A stretch of DNA of 5,085 bases from Candidatus Cellulosilyticum pullistercoris (GTDB lineage Bacteria; Bacillota; Clostridia; Lachnospirales; Cellulosilyticaceae): the NCBI GenBank assembly GCA_018883705.1, contig JAHLFQ010000063.1, forward strand, positions 1 to 5,085. The letters run 5' to 3'. Of this stretch, positions 1 through 5,085 are shown one piece after another. How positions within the stretch are numbered: position 1 is the first letter of the stretch; each line of letters begins with the position of its first letter. A model generated the notes under the pieces. That model did not search any database and was not told the origin of the DNA. It saw only the letters and a program-made list of their open reading frames with translations. Position numbers and translations under genes: made by a program.

Positions 1-93
1 CGTCTGTCTCGATACACCACATAACTTACCAAGCTCCGTCTGACTCATTCCTTTCTCTTCACGATACTTTTTTACACAATTAAGTAATGGCAT
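1..93 (-). CDS. XRE-family helix-turn-helix regulator, N-terminal fragment
   Basis: The first 31 codons of a gene that runs off the left edge. The visible protein starts MPLLNCVKKYREEKGMSQTE and continues through ELGKLCGVSRQT. This is the first half of a Cro/C1-type HTH: helix 1 is NCVKKYREEKG, helix 2 is SQTELGKLCG, and VSRQT opens the recognition helix. Many small Firmicutes regulators of about 65-75 residues begin this way, but the true length cannot be seen here. The start is well supported by a near-perfect Shine-Dalgarno AGGAGGTG (98-105) just upstream of ATG. A consensus promoter and three operator-like palindromes lie directly upstream, so the protein probably represses its own gene (inference). 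It lies downstream of the beta-glucoside operon in the same orientation, but a terminator separates them and it has its own promoter. Its regulon is unknown. Family call is secure; function beyond DNA binding is not. Confidence 0.88.
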   Translation of the reverse strand, partial: MPLLNCVKKYREEKGMSQTELGKLCGVSRQT

Positions 94-107
94 AATTCAC
101 CTCCTCT

Positions 108-179
108 TGACAAGTATACTTGTCATATTCATATTATAATAATGACAACTATTCTTGTCAATGACAAGTTTATTTGTCA
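108..179. promoter_or_regulatory. Cluster of three 18-bp operator palindromes
   Basis: Three copies of TGACAA-N6-TTGTCA. O1 at 108-125 is TGACAAGTATACTTGTCA, a perfect 18-bp palindrome. O2 at 143-160 is TGACAACTATTCTTGTCA. O3 at 162-179 is TGACAAGTTTATTTGTCA. All six half-sites are identical and the centres vary. O1-O2 start spacing is 35 bp and O2-O3 is 19 bp. O2 overlaps the -35 and the spacer of the promoter, and O1 covers the start of transcription and abuts the Shine-Dalgarno. The obvious ligand is the adjacent XRE protein as a dimer (inference). In RNA, O1 could also fold into a 7-bp hairpin with a UAUA loop immediately before the ribosome binding site. Confidence 0.85.
133..161 (-). 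promoter_or_regulatory. Consensus sigma-A promoter of the XRE regulator gene
   Basis: Read on the minus strand, -35 TTGACA (156-161) is followed by exactly 17 bases and -10 TATAAT (133-138). Both hexamers match the vegetative consensus perfectly. Transcription should begin near 126-127, leaving a leader of about 33 nt that includes the Shine-Dalgarno. One operator palindrome sits in the spacer and overlaps the -35. Another occupies about +1 to +18, and a third lies just upstream of the -35. Such a strong promoter blanketed by operators is expected of an autorepressed gene. Confidence 0.88.
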
Positions 180-226
180 TTACTATAAAAAATAAAAACT
201 CACAAATTATTGACATGGCTCCAAAC

Positions 227-263
227 AAAAAAGTCCTGAGTACATCTAACTCAAGACTTTTTT
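227..263 (-). terminator. Intrinsic terminator of the licT-bglP-bglA operon
   Basis: A 15-bp stem formed by 249-263 and 227-241 around a 7-nt loop. On the minus strand the ascending arm is AAAAAAGTCTTGAGT and the descending arm is ACTCAGGACTTTTTT. The only non-Watson-Crick pair is one T-G wobble. The descending arm ends in six T residues, as expected for Rho-independent termination, about 50 nt past the bglA stop. On the plus strand the wobble becomes a C-A mismatch, so the hairpin is tuned to the minus strand. The A-tract/T-tract symmetry could still give some bidirectional activity. Confidence 0.88.
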
Positions 264-293
264 GCTTATATATGATTTTTACTCTATCTTCCT

Positions 294-321
294 ATAGATT
301 AGTCTATCTATACTAATCTAT
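294..321 (-). repeat. 10-bp inverted repeat straddling the bglA stop codon
   Basis: Arms ATAGATTAGT (294-303) and ACTAATCTAT (312-321) are perfect reverse complements with an 8-nt spacer. The bglA TAG stop (313-315) lies inside the arm. No T-tract follows on the minus strand, so this is not itself a terminator. It could be a 3'-end mRNA-stabilising hairpin or simply AT-rich coincidence. Confidence 0.5.
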
Positions 322-1725
322 TATTCCGTTAGCTTTAATTAAATCTTTATACCAATAGAAAGATTTCTTCGGATATCTTTTTAAACTTCCACTACCATCA
401 TTATTACGGTCTACATATATAAAGCCATAACGTTTTTTCATTTCTGCTGTAGAGGCACTTACTAAATCGATACATCCCCATGAGGTATATCCCATTACGT
501 CTACACCATCTAAATGAATTGCCTTCCATACCTCTGCTAAGTGGTCTTTTAAATACGCAATTCTATAATCGTCTTCTACTGTATATTCCCCCGTTTCAGT
601 TAAAACGAGTTCATCTACAGCACCTAAACCATTCTCAACAATAAATAATGGTTTCTCATAACGCTCATAGTACATATTTAATAAATAACGTAAACCTTGA
701 GGATCTATTTGCCACCCCCATTCACTCTCTTTTAAGTATGGATTTTTAACCCCTGTTGTTAAATTTCCTTTTCCCTTTTCATAATCCTCTGGATTATTTG
801 CAATACATTTAGACATATAATAGCTAAATGATAAGAAATCACAGGTATTCTTTAAGATTTCTAAATCGCCTTCTTCCATATCAGTATGAATATTTTCTCG
901 TTCTAACATTTTCATCGTATAAGAAGGATATTTCCCTCTCATATGAACGTCAGTAAAGAATAATCCTCTTCTTCCTTCTTCCATTGTGGCAATGACATCA
1001 TCTGGGTTGCAAGTTCTTGGATAACTTACAAGTCCTAGTACCATACATCCAATTTTATTATCTGAATCAATTTCATGTCCTATCTTCACTGCTAAGGCAC
1101 TAGCTACTAATTCATGATGAGCAATTTGATAAGAGTCTGCTTTAGATAGCTTCTCACGTGGTGTTAAAACACCTGCACCCATTAAAGGGAAATGCCATAC
1201 TGAATTAATTTCATTAAAGGTTAACCAATACTTAACCTTACCCTTATATCTTGTAAAAACAGTACGTACATATTTTTCAAAGAAACCAATTAATCTGCGA
1301 TCTCTCCAGCCATCATACTTCTTAGCTAAGTTATAAGGTGTTTCATAATGAGATAAGGTAACTAAAGGTTCTATGCCATACTTAAGGCATTCATCAAACA
1401 CCTTGTCATAAAAAGCCAAACCACTTTCATTAGGTGTTTCATCATCACCATTAGGAAATATACGACTCCAGGCAATAGACATTCTATAGACTTTAAATCC
1501 CATCTCTGCAAACATTTTGATATCTTCTTTGTAATGATGATAAAAATCAATACCTATAAGCTTTAAATTTCGCTCTTCTATCTTCTCTGAAGGTCCCTTA
1601 ATAATACCATCTGGCATAAAGTCTTGAATAGAAAGGCCTTTACCATCAGCCTGATAGGCACCTTCACACTGATTAGCTGCTGTTGCACCTCCCCATAAAA
1701 AATCCTTTGGAAATATCATTGTCAT
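313..1725 (-). CDS. bglA: 6-phospho-beta-glucosidase, glycoside hydrolase family 1
   Basis: A 470-residue cytoplasmic GH1 retaining glycosidase. It is predicted to hydrolyse PTS-imported 6-phospho-beta-glucosides (such as phosphorylated cellobiose, salicin or arbutin) to glucose-6-phosphate and glucose or an aglycone. The protein opens with the GH1 signature FPKDFLWGGATAANQCEG. The acid/base glutamate is E172 in TFNEIN and the nucleophile is E364 in FIVENGLG. H126 in LSHYETP and W416 in TSWGCIDLVS line the sugar site. S425, K431 and Y433 in SASTAEMKKRYGF match the serine-lysine-tyrosine set that binds the 6-phosphate in this subfamily, which argues for a phospho-substrate rather than a free glucoside. 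Length is typical and the gene looks intact. The start at 1725 is supported by GAGAGG (1734-1739) 8 nt upstream; Met3 is a weaker alternative. It begins 19 nt after the permease stop and is clearly co-transcribed. The exact substrate (cellobiose or aryl-glucoside) cannot be told from sequence. Confidence 0.95.
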   Translation of the reverse strand: MTMIFPKDFLWGGATAANQCEGAYQADGKGLSIQDFMPDGIIKGPSEKIEERNLKLIGIDFYHHYKEDIKMFAEMGFKVYRMSIAWSRIFPNGDDETPNESGLAFYDKVFDECLKYGIEPLVTLSHYETPYNLAKKYDGWRDRRLIGFFEKYVRTVFTRYKGKVKYWLTFNEINSVWHFPLMGAGVLTPREKLSKADSYQIAHHELVASALAVKIGHEIDSDNKIGCMVLGLVSYPRTCNPDDVIATMEEGRRGLFFTDVHMRGKYPSYTMKMLERENIHTDMEEGDLEILKNTCDFLSFSYYMSKCIANNPEDYEKGKGNLTTGVKNPYLKESEWGWQIDPQGLRYLLNMYYERYEKPLFIVENGLGAVDELVLTETGEYTVEDDYRIAYLKDHLAEVWKAIHLDGVDVMGYTSWGCIDLVSASTAEMKKRYGFIYVDRNNDGSGSLKRYPKKSFYWYKDLIKANGIID

Positions 1726-1744
1726 AAACTTTTCCTCTCTTCTA

Positions 1745-3613
1745 TTAACTAAACACTTTTACTAATTCATCTTGTCTTTTAATATTTAGCGTATCTGTTT
1801 CCATAATCTCTACATAGTCAGCACTATTAGTAATTATAATTGGTGTGACTGTATCATATCCTGCCTTTTTAATTGCTTCTATATCAAATGTTACTAATAA
1901 ATCGTTTTTCTTAACTTTATCGCCATTTTTAACAAATGCTTCGAAAGGTTTACCATCTAATTCAACTGTATCAAGCCCAATATGAATAAGAATTTCTATA
2001 CCATCTTCACTTGTTAACCCTATAGCATGCTTAGATGGAAATACTGCATTGACAGTTCCATCAATAGGTGATACAACCTTGCCCTCACTTGGTCTTATGG
2101 CAACACCTTTACCCATAATCCCTTTAGAGAATACCTCATCATTTACTTGCTCTAATTTCACTACTTCACCAGACATTGGAGAAGCTACTACTTTTACTTT
2201 ATTTAATGGTGATGCTTCTTTTTTTAATTCTTCTACAGATGCTGTTTTTTCTACAGTACCTTCATCCTCATCTTTTATACCTAAGAATAATGTTACGAAG
2301 AATGTTACAACTACTGCAATAATCATACAAATGACAGCATTCACAACGTTTGATAAATCATCTGTAATATAAACTGGAAGAGCTAATATACCTGCTGTTG
2401 CACTTGCGTAGGTTCTCATATTAGTTAAACCACCCCATAGACCTGCAACACCCCCACCAATCATTACTGCTAATAGAGGTTTTTTAAGTCTCATCGTTAT
2501 ACCATATAATGCTGGTTCAGTAATACCAAAGAGTGCTGTTGTTCCAGCAGATACAGCTGTTCCTTTTAATTCTTTATCTTTTGTTCTTAAAGCAACTGCA
2601 AAACATGCTCCTGCTTGTGCTAAGTTACTTGCTAACATACCTGGTCCTAATAAAGTACCATATCCTAAAGTTGCATATTGTGCTAATTGTACCGGCATTA
2701 AACTATAATGCATACCTGTCATAACTAATAGTGGACAAAATGCTCCCATTAATACTGGAATAACCCAGCGTGCTTCATTATTTAGAAAATCAAATACAAC
2801 GTATAAACCATCTCCGATGATTGAACCTAATGGTCCAATTGCAATAAGTGCTAAAGGTGCTACTATTAAGAATACAATAAGTGGTACTAAAAATACTTTA
2901 ATTGCATTTGGGCTAATCTTCTTAGCAAACTTTTCTACATAAGATTGTAATAATACAATTAAAATAGGTGGTACTACAGCACTACCATAAGAAATCAATT
3001 TAACTGGTAATCCAATAAATGTTACTGCATCACCTGCACTTACTAATCCTGAAAAAGTTGGATGAATTAAAATCCCACCTAATACAGCCGCTACATATGG
3101 ATTACAGTTAAATCTCTTAGCACTTGAAAAGGCTAAGATAATAGGTAAGAAGTAAAAGGCTGAATCTGCAAACATACTTAATAGTGTATAAGTCTGAGAT
3201 GATGTTTCTAAAAGATGACAAGCTGTTAAAAGTGCAAGTACCGCTTTGATCATACCTGCTCCGCAGATTGCTGGAATGACAGGCTGGAATATTGCAGTAA
3301 TCGTTCCTAAAACCTTATTAACAACTGATACTTTTTCGTCTCCTGTTGTGTTAATTGTTTCTGAGAAATTCCCCATTCTTTTAATCTCTTCACAAACAAG
3401 GGCAACATCTGTTCCAATAACCACTTGGAATTGTCCATTTTTATTAACAACTCCTTGAACACCTTTTATTTTTTCTAGTTTTTCCACATTAGCTACATGG
3501 GTGTCCTTTAAAGAAAATCTTAACCTTGTCATACAATTTGTGACTGAATTAATATTTTTTACGCCACCTACATGCTCAACAATTTGTTTTGCAAGATCTG
3601 AATACTTACTCAT
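1745..3613 (-). CDS. bglP: PTS beta-glucoside-specific EIIBCA permease
   Basis: A 622-residue membrane permease that imports beta-glucosides and phosphorylates them at C6 using phosphate passed from HPr. The domain order is IIB-IIC-IIA. The IIB domain (about 1-90) carries phospho-acceptor C27 in NCMTRLRF. The IIC channel (about 100-447) has many hydrophobic segments and the hallmark GITEPALYGITMRLKKPLL at 363-381. A charged linker (about 447-472) follows. The C-terminal IIA domain (about 473-622) is of the glucose/crr type, with H529 in SKHAIGL and the phosphorylated H544 in ILIHIGLDTVEL; the 15-residue spacing equals that of E. coli IIA-Glc. All phosphorylation sites are present, so the protein should be fully functional. 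In the E. coli homologue BglF the permease also phosphorylates the antiterminator to silence it when substrate is absent, so this protein probably doubles as sugar sensor for LicT. Start chosen by AAGGAGG (3623-3629), 9 nt upstream. It lies between the second RAT leader and bglA. bglF is the enterobacterial name. Confidence 0.96.
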   Translation of the reverse strand: MSKYSDLAKQIVEHVGGVKNINSVTNCMTRLRFSLKDTHVANVEKLEKIKGVQGVVNKNGQFQVVIGTDVALVCEEIKRMGNFSETINTTGDEKVSVVNKVLGTITAIFQPVIPAICGAGMIKAVLALLTACHLLETSSQTYTLLSMFADSAFYFLPIILAFSSAKRFNCNPYVAAVLGGILIHPTFSGLVSAGDAVTFIGLPVKLISYGSAVVPPILIVLLQSYVEKFAKKISPNAIKVFLVPLIVFLIVAPLALIAIGPLGSIIGDGLYVVFDFLNNEARWVIPVLMGAFCPLLVMTGMHYSLMPVQLAQYATLGYGTLLGPGMLASNLAQAGACFAVALRTKDKELKGTAVSAGTTALFGITEPALYGITMRLKKPLLAVMIGGGVAGLWGGLTNMRTYASATAGILALPVYITDDLSNVVNAVICMIIAVVVTFFVTLFLGIKDEDEGTVEKTASVEELKKEASPLNKVKVVASPMSGEVVKLEQVNDEVFSKGIMGKGVAIRPSEGKVVSPIDGTVNAVFPSKHAIGLTSEDGIEILIHIGLDTVELDGKPFEAFVKNGDKVKKNDLLVTFDIEAIKKAGYDTVTPIIITNSADYVEIMETDTLNIKRQDELVKVFS

Positions 3614-3672
3614 AGATTTCGTCCTCCTTAATTAATATTTATAAATCTGATATGTAGCAGAGTTTTTTAAAT

Positions 3673-3726
3673 AAAAAACACCTAAACCATAGCAAGTAAT
3701 CTTACTCATACTATGACTTAGGTGTT
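3673..3726 (-). terminator. Leader terminator upstream of bglP
   Basis: On the minus strand the ascending arm AACACCTAAGTCATAG (3711-3726) pairs with CTATGGTTTAGGTGTT (3677-3692). This gives 16 bp with two G-U wobbles, which can extend by A-U and U-G pairs plus an inner AGTA/TACT stem capped by AGAT. The arm ends in six T residues (3673-3678). This is a strong Rho-independent hairpin about 60 nt before the bglP start. Its descending arm can also pair, even better (18 bp, one wobble), with a second ascending arm at 3750-3767 that overlaps the RAT. Unlike the standard arrangement, the nearer hairpin does not overlap the RAT at all. Confidence 0.85.
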
Positions 3727-3773
3727 AACTAAGCAAATAATCTTACTTGTGCTATGGCTTAGGTGTTGCCTAC
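3692..3773 (-). repeat. Tandem 41-bp duplication in the bglP leader
   Basis: Two adjacent 41-bp units, 3733-3773 and 3692-3732, align without gaps at 33 of 41 positions. Each contains the 3' half of a RAT-like sequence (GGCAACACC in the first, GTTAACACC in the second), then CTAAGYCATAG, then AGTAAGATTA. Only the second copy is followed by a complete descending arm and T-tract. The first is followed directly by the second unit. The likely origin is duplication of part of a RAT-terminator leader, leaving a decayed RAT half in the downstream copy (inference). Confidence 0.8.
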
Positions 3774-3788
3774 TTAAAGTTACAATCC
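3762..3788 (-). promoter_or_regulatory. Ribonucleic antiterminator (RAT2) before bglP
   Basis: A 27-nt LicT/BglG-type RAT. On the minus strand it begins GGATTGTAACT (3778-3788) and ends GTAGGCAACACC (3762-3773). The Bacillus/E. coli RATs begin GGATTGTTACTG and end GCAGGCAAAACC. It starts 14 nt after the licT stop. Its last bases, AACACC, are shared with the first ascending arm at 3750-3767, so RAT folding and that long-range pairing are mutually exclusive. It is two bases shorter than the usual 29 nt, giving a short A-U rich apical stem, and may be a weaker LicT site than RAT1. Confidence 0.85.
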
Positions 3789-3802
3789 TATAAACTGCCT
3801 CG

Positions 3803-4648
3803 TTATTTAGTTATTTGACGACTACATACCCTATTGATATGTAACATGAAATAAATCATTTCATCTTGCGTTAAATCTTTATTATAAAATTCATTAATAT
3901 AATTTTTTACTTTAACTGCACATCTATATGCTTCTGGAGATCTTGCCTTCACTTGTTCAAATAAGATATCATCTTCTTCCGAAATAATAGTGTCAGTAAA
4001 TAACCGTCTTGCAAAATACCGTATATGTGTGACAAAACGCATATAGCTTAGAGAATCTTCATCTAATTTAAGTTGATAGTGATACTCAACGATTTGAAGA
4101 ATATCTTGTACCATCTTAGTTACTACAATCGTTCTATTCATCTCTTCTCCACTATGTTGCGCATTAACAAAGTGCATTGCAATATATCCAGCTTCGTCTT
4201 CTTCCATCTTAATTTTTGTCTCATACTCTATCATCTCTAGAGCTTTTAATGCCACTTTAAATTCAGCAGGATGAAACTTTTTAATCTCCCACAACAGAAC
4301 ATTTCTTAGCGTTTGTCCTTCTTCATATCTACTAATAGCATAAGATATATGATCTGTAAGTCCAATATAAATACTACTATCTAATTGAACCTTTAATTCC
4401 TTTTGTGCCATCTCTATAATAAAAGATGATAATTCTAAGTACTTAACTGGAACAGTTTCGAAGAGTTTCTCAAACTTATCATTTAATTCTGATGCATCAA
4501 AAACAAATCTTTTCTCAATCTTTGTTTCATCAAGTGGATCTCCATTCTTTTTTTGAAAGGCTATTCCTCTACCCATTAAAATGACTTCATTTTGTTTTTC
4601 ATCTTCTGCCAATAATGCATTGTTATTAAAAATCTTTTTAATTATCAT
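3803..4648 (-). CDS. licT: BglG/LicT-family PRD transcriptional antiterminator
   Basis: A 281-residue RNA-binding regulator. When active as a dimer it holds RAT hairpins in the nascent mRNA and prevents terminator formation. Residues 1 to about 55 are the CAT RNA-binding domain (MIIKKIFNNNALLAE, then LMGRGIAFQKKNGD), with N10, G26, R27 and F31, all conserved in LicT. PRD1 (about 65-170) has H100 in GLTDH and H159 in IAMHF. PRD2 (about 171-281) has H208 in VTHIR and H270 in MLHINR. These four histidines correspond to the PTS-phosphorylated H100, H159, H207 and H269 of Bacillus LicT: PRD1 phosphorylation by the cognate EII inhibits, and PRD2 phosphorylation by HPr activates (family knowledge). 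All four are intact. The reading frame is open upstream to 4723, but that part lies inside the leader terminator and lacks an RBS, so the start at 4648 is chosen. It is preceded by RAT1 and followed after 14 nt by RAT2. Confidence 0.95.
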   Translation of the reverse strand: MIIKKIFNNNALLAEDEKQNEVILMGRGIAFQKKNGDPLDETKIEKRFVFDASELNDKFEKLFETVPVKYLELSSFIIEMAQKELKVQLDSSIYIGLTDHISYAISRYEEGQTLRNVLLWEIKKFHPAEFKVALKALEMIEYETKIKMEEDEAGYIAMHFVNAQHSGEEMNRTIVVTKMVQDILQIVEYHYQLKLDEDSLSYMRFVTHIRYFARRLFTDTIISEEDDILFEQVKARSPEAYRCAVKVKNYINEFYNKDLTQDEMIYFMLHINRVCSRQITK

Positions 4649-4656
4649 TAGAATTT

Positions 4657-4662
4657 CTCCTT
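4657..4662 (-). promoter_or_regulatory. Shine-Dalgarno that fixes the licT start
   Basis: AAGGAG on the minus strand, 8 nt before ATG at 4648. It decides between this start and an in-frame ATG at 4723 that would add 25 hydrophobic residues translated from the leader terminator. Starting at 4648 also aligns N10, R27, F31, H100 and H159 exactly with Bacillus LicT numbering. Confidence 0.85.
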
Positions 4663-4670
4663 CCAAAACC

Positions 4671-4743
4671 AAAAAAAAACCCAGCAACATTAAATGATAC
4701 ACGAAATGACGCATATATATCATTTAATCTTACTAGGTGTTGC
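4671..4743 (-). terminator. Leader terminator upstream of licT, overlapping RAT1
   Basis: On the minus strand ATTAAATGATA (4718-4728) pairs perfectly with TATCATTTAAT (4689-4699) across an 18-nt loop. At the base of the stem GCAAC (4739-4743), which belongs to the 3' half of RAT1, pairs with GTTGC (4684-4688). Ten unpaired bases (4729-4738) lie on the ascending side. Nine T residues (4671-4679) follow after GGG. Because GCAAC is needed by both structures, RAT1 folding and the full terminator exclude each other, as in the bgl/lic antitermination mechanism. Confidence 0.85.
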
Positions 4744-4763
4744 CTGCTGACCAGTTACAATCC
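4736..4763 (-). promoter_or_regulatory. Ribonucleic antiterminator (RAT1) before licT
   Basis: A 28-nt LicT/BglG-type RAT. On the minus strand it begins GGATTGTAACTG (4752-4763) and ends GCAGGCAACACC (4736-4747). The apical stem CTG/CAG and the outer GG/CC pairs are those of the canonical element. It differs from the common consensus at two loop bases (GTAAC for GTTAC, and CAACACC for CAAAACC), and RAT2 has the same two changes. It starts only about 7 nt into the predicted transcript. It makes licT expression dependent on LicT itself. Confidence 0.9.
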
Positions 4764-4776
4764 TTATGTTAACTAA

Positions 4777-4805
4777 AGAATATCATACAAATTCACCTTA
4801 GTCAA
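4777..4805 (-). promoter_or_regulatory. Promoter of the licT-bglP-bglA operon
   Basis: On the minus strand, -35 TTGACT (4800-4805), a 17-bp spacer, and -10 TATTCT (4777-4782) preceded by TGA, which gives an extended -10 (TG-N-TATTCT). Predicted transcription start is near 4770, immediately before RAT1. I found no convincing CcpA cre box around it, so catabolite control may act through LicT PRD2 phosphorylation or lie elsewhere. Confidence 0.75.
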
Positions 4806-4998
4806 CTATATTTTTATTATTAATTTTAGACTATAATACTTTTAAATCATTCATAATATAATGAATTTAAAATTAATTTTTATAAACTTATCTATATATA
4901 CTTATACATTAATCCTACCTTTATCCATAATACTGTATAAAATGTATCATCTGCCATATAATAACTAAAATATTTATGATAAAGGAAGGGTGCAAAAG
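4806..4998. other. Divergent intergenic region between the operon promoter and the right-edge gene
   Basis: A very AT-rich stretch separating the minus-strand operon from the plus-strand gene. It must hold the promoter of the right-edge gene and any upstream sites for the bgl promoter. One imperfect inverted repeat is visible: ATTCAT (4849-4854) and ATGAAT (4861-4866), flanked by complementary T-runs and A-runs. The right end carries the ribosome binding site AAAGGAAGGG (4981-4990). I see no small gene, RNA gene or operator that I can support. Confidence 0.5.
4934..4962 (+). promoter_or_regulatory. Possible promoter of the right-edge gene
   Basis: TATAAT (4957-4962) is a perfect -10 hexamer. 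Seventeen bases upstream lies TGTATA (4934-4939), a poor -35. Placement 37 nt before the start codon is sensible, but -10-like sequences are expected by chance in DNA this AT-rich. An alternative TATAAA at 4936-4941 has no -35 partner. Confidence 0.3.
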
Positions 4999-5085
4999 AT
5001 GACCACTATGCCAAATAGCGATACCATTAATCTTTTACAAGAATGTAATTCAGGTGCTAAAACAGCAGTTGCCAGTATAAATGGC
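4999..5085 (+). CDS. Unrecognised protein, N-terminal fragment
   Basis: The first 29 codons of a gene running off the right edge. The protein begins MTTMPNSDTINLLQECNSGA and continues KTAVASING. It has no signal peptide, and from residue 8 on it looks helical and amphipathic. The NLLQECNSGAKTAVASI pattern resembles the opening of small helical-bundle (ferritin-like or DUF2383-like) proteins of unknown function in Clostridia. That is only an impression from memory and I assign no function. The start at 4999 is supported by AAAGGAAGGG (4981-4990), 8 nt upstream; ATG at 5008 is too far from it. It is transcribed divergently from the bgl operon and shares no obvious role with it. Confidence 0.75.
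   Translation, partial: MTTMPNSDTINLLQECNSGAKTAVASING

Noticed and set aside
161..189. Plus-strand promoter ATGACA-N17-TATAAA
   Set aside because: It is made largely of the O3 palindrome, there is no plus-strand gene downstream, and transcripts would run antisense into bglA.
2049..2372. Plus-strand open frame of 107 codons opposite bglP
   Set aside because: It lies antisense to the well-supported IIC-linker-IIA coding region, has no recognisable domain, and shows low-complexity Ser/Thr composition typical of an antisense shadow.
2533..2724. Plus-strand open frame of 63 codons opposite bglP
   Set aside because: It is an antisense shadow of the IIC domain; its Leu-rich composition simply mirrors membrane-segment codons.
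3246..3458. Plus-strand open frame of 70 codons opposite bglP
   Set aside because: It is an antisense shadow of the IIB-IIC junction, with no ribosome binding site or family resemblance.
3789..3830. A separate bglP promoter between licT and RAT2
   Set aside because: Only 14 nt lie between the licT stop and RAT2, and no -35/-10 pair with reasonable spacing is visible in the licT tail. Read-through from the licT promoter is the simpler explanation.
4700..4717. CcpA cre-like site in the licT leader (region with CGAAATGACGCAT)
   Set aside because: The spacing and flanking bases around the CG do not fit the cre consensus on either strand.
4649..4723. A 25-residue N-terminal extension of LicT (MIYMRHFVYHLMLLGFFLVL...), or a leader peptide
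   Set aside because: It is encoded by the terminator hairpin and T-tract, has no Shine-Dalgarno, and is absent from the family. The start at 4648 has AAGGAG 8 nt upstream and aligns with LicT.

Overview
The window is AT-rich, with strong AGGAGG-type ribosome binding sites and short intergenic gaps. These features and the protein families point to a low-GC Gram-positive bacterium, most likely an anaerobic Clostridia (Lachnospiraceae-like) member. That assignment is an inference from style and family resemblance, not a database match.

The centre of the window (about 4805 down to 227, minus strand) is a complete aryl-beta-glucoside/cellobiose-type utilisation operon of the bgl/lic class. In transcription order it has: a promoter with an extended -10; a first ribonucleic antiterminator (RAT) overlapping a terminator; licT, a BglG/LicT transcriptional antiterminator; a second RAT with a terminator region; bglP, a fused PTS EIIBCA beta-glucoside permease; bglA, a GH1 6-phospho-beta-glucosidase; and a strong intrinsic terminator. 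The expected circuit is as follows. The permease imports and phosphorylates a beta-glucoside, and BglA splits the 6-phospho-sugar. LicT activity is set by PTS phosphorylation of its PRD histidines, and LicT decides whether transcripts read through the two leader terminators. LicT therefore controls its own gene as well as bglPA.

The two leaders differ. Leader 1 (4671-4763) is a conventional RAT overlapping a terminator. Leader 2 (3673-3788) contains an approximately 41-bp tandem duplication covering the RAT 3' half and the terminator's ascending arm. As a result, a full terminator hairpin lies wholly downstream of the RAT. This is the most unusual structure in the window.

At the left edge (1-93, minus) is the N-terminus of a small XRE-family HTH regulator. 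It is driven by a textbook TTGACA-N17-TATAAT promoter crowded with three copies of an 18-bp operator, TGACAA-N6-TTGTCA, which strongly suggests autorepression. At the right edge (4999-5085, plus) is the start of an unrecognised gene transcribed divergently from licT. I saw no mobile elements, CRISPR arrays, tRNA or rRNA genes.
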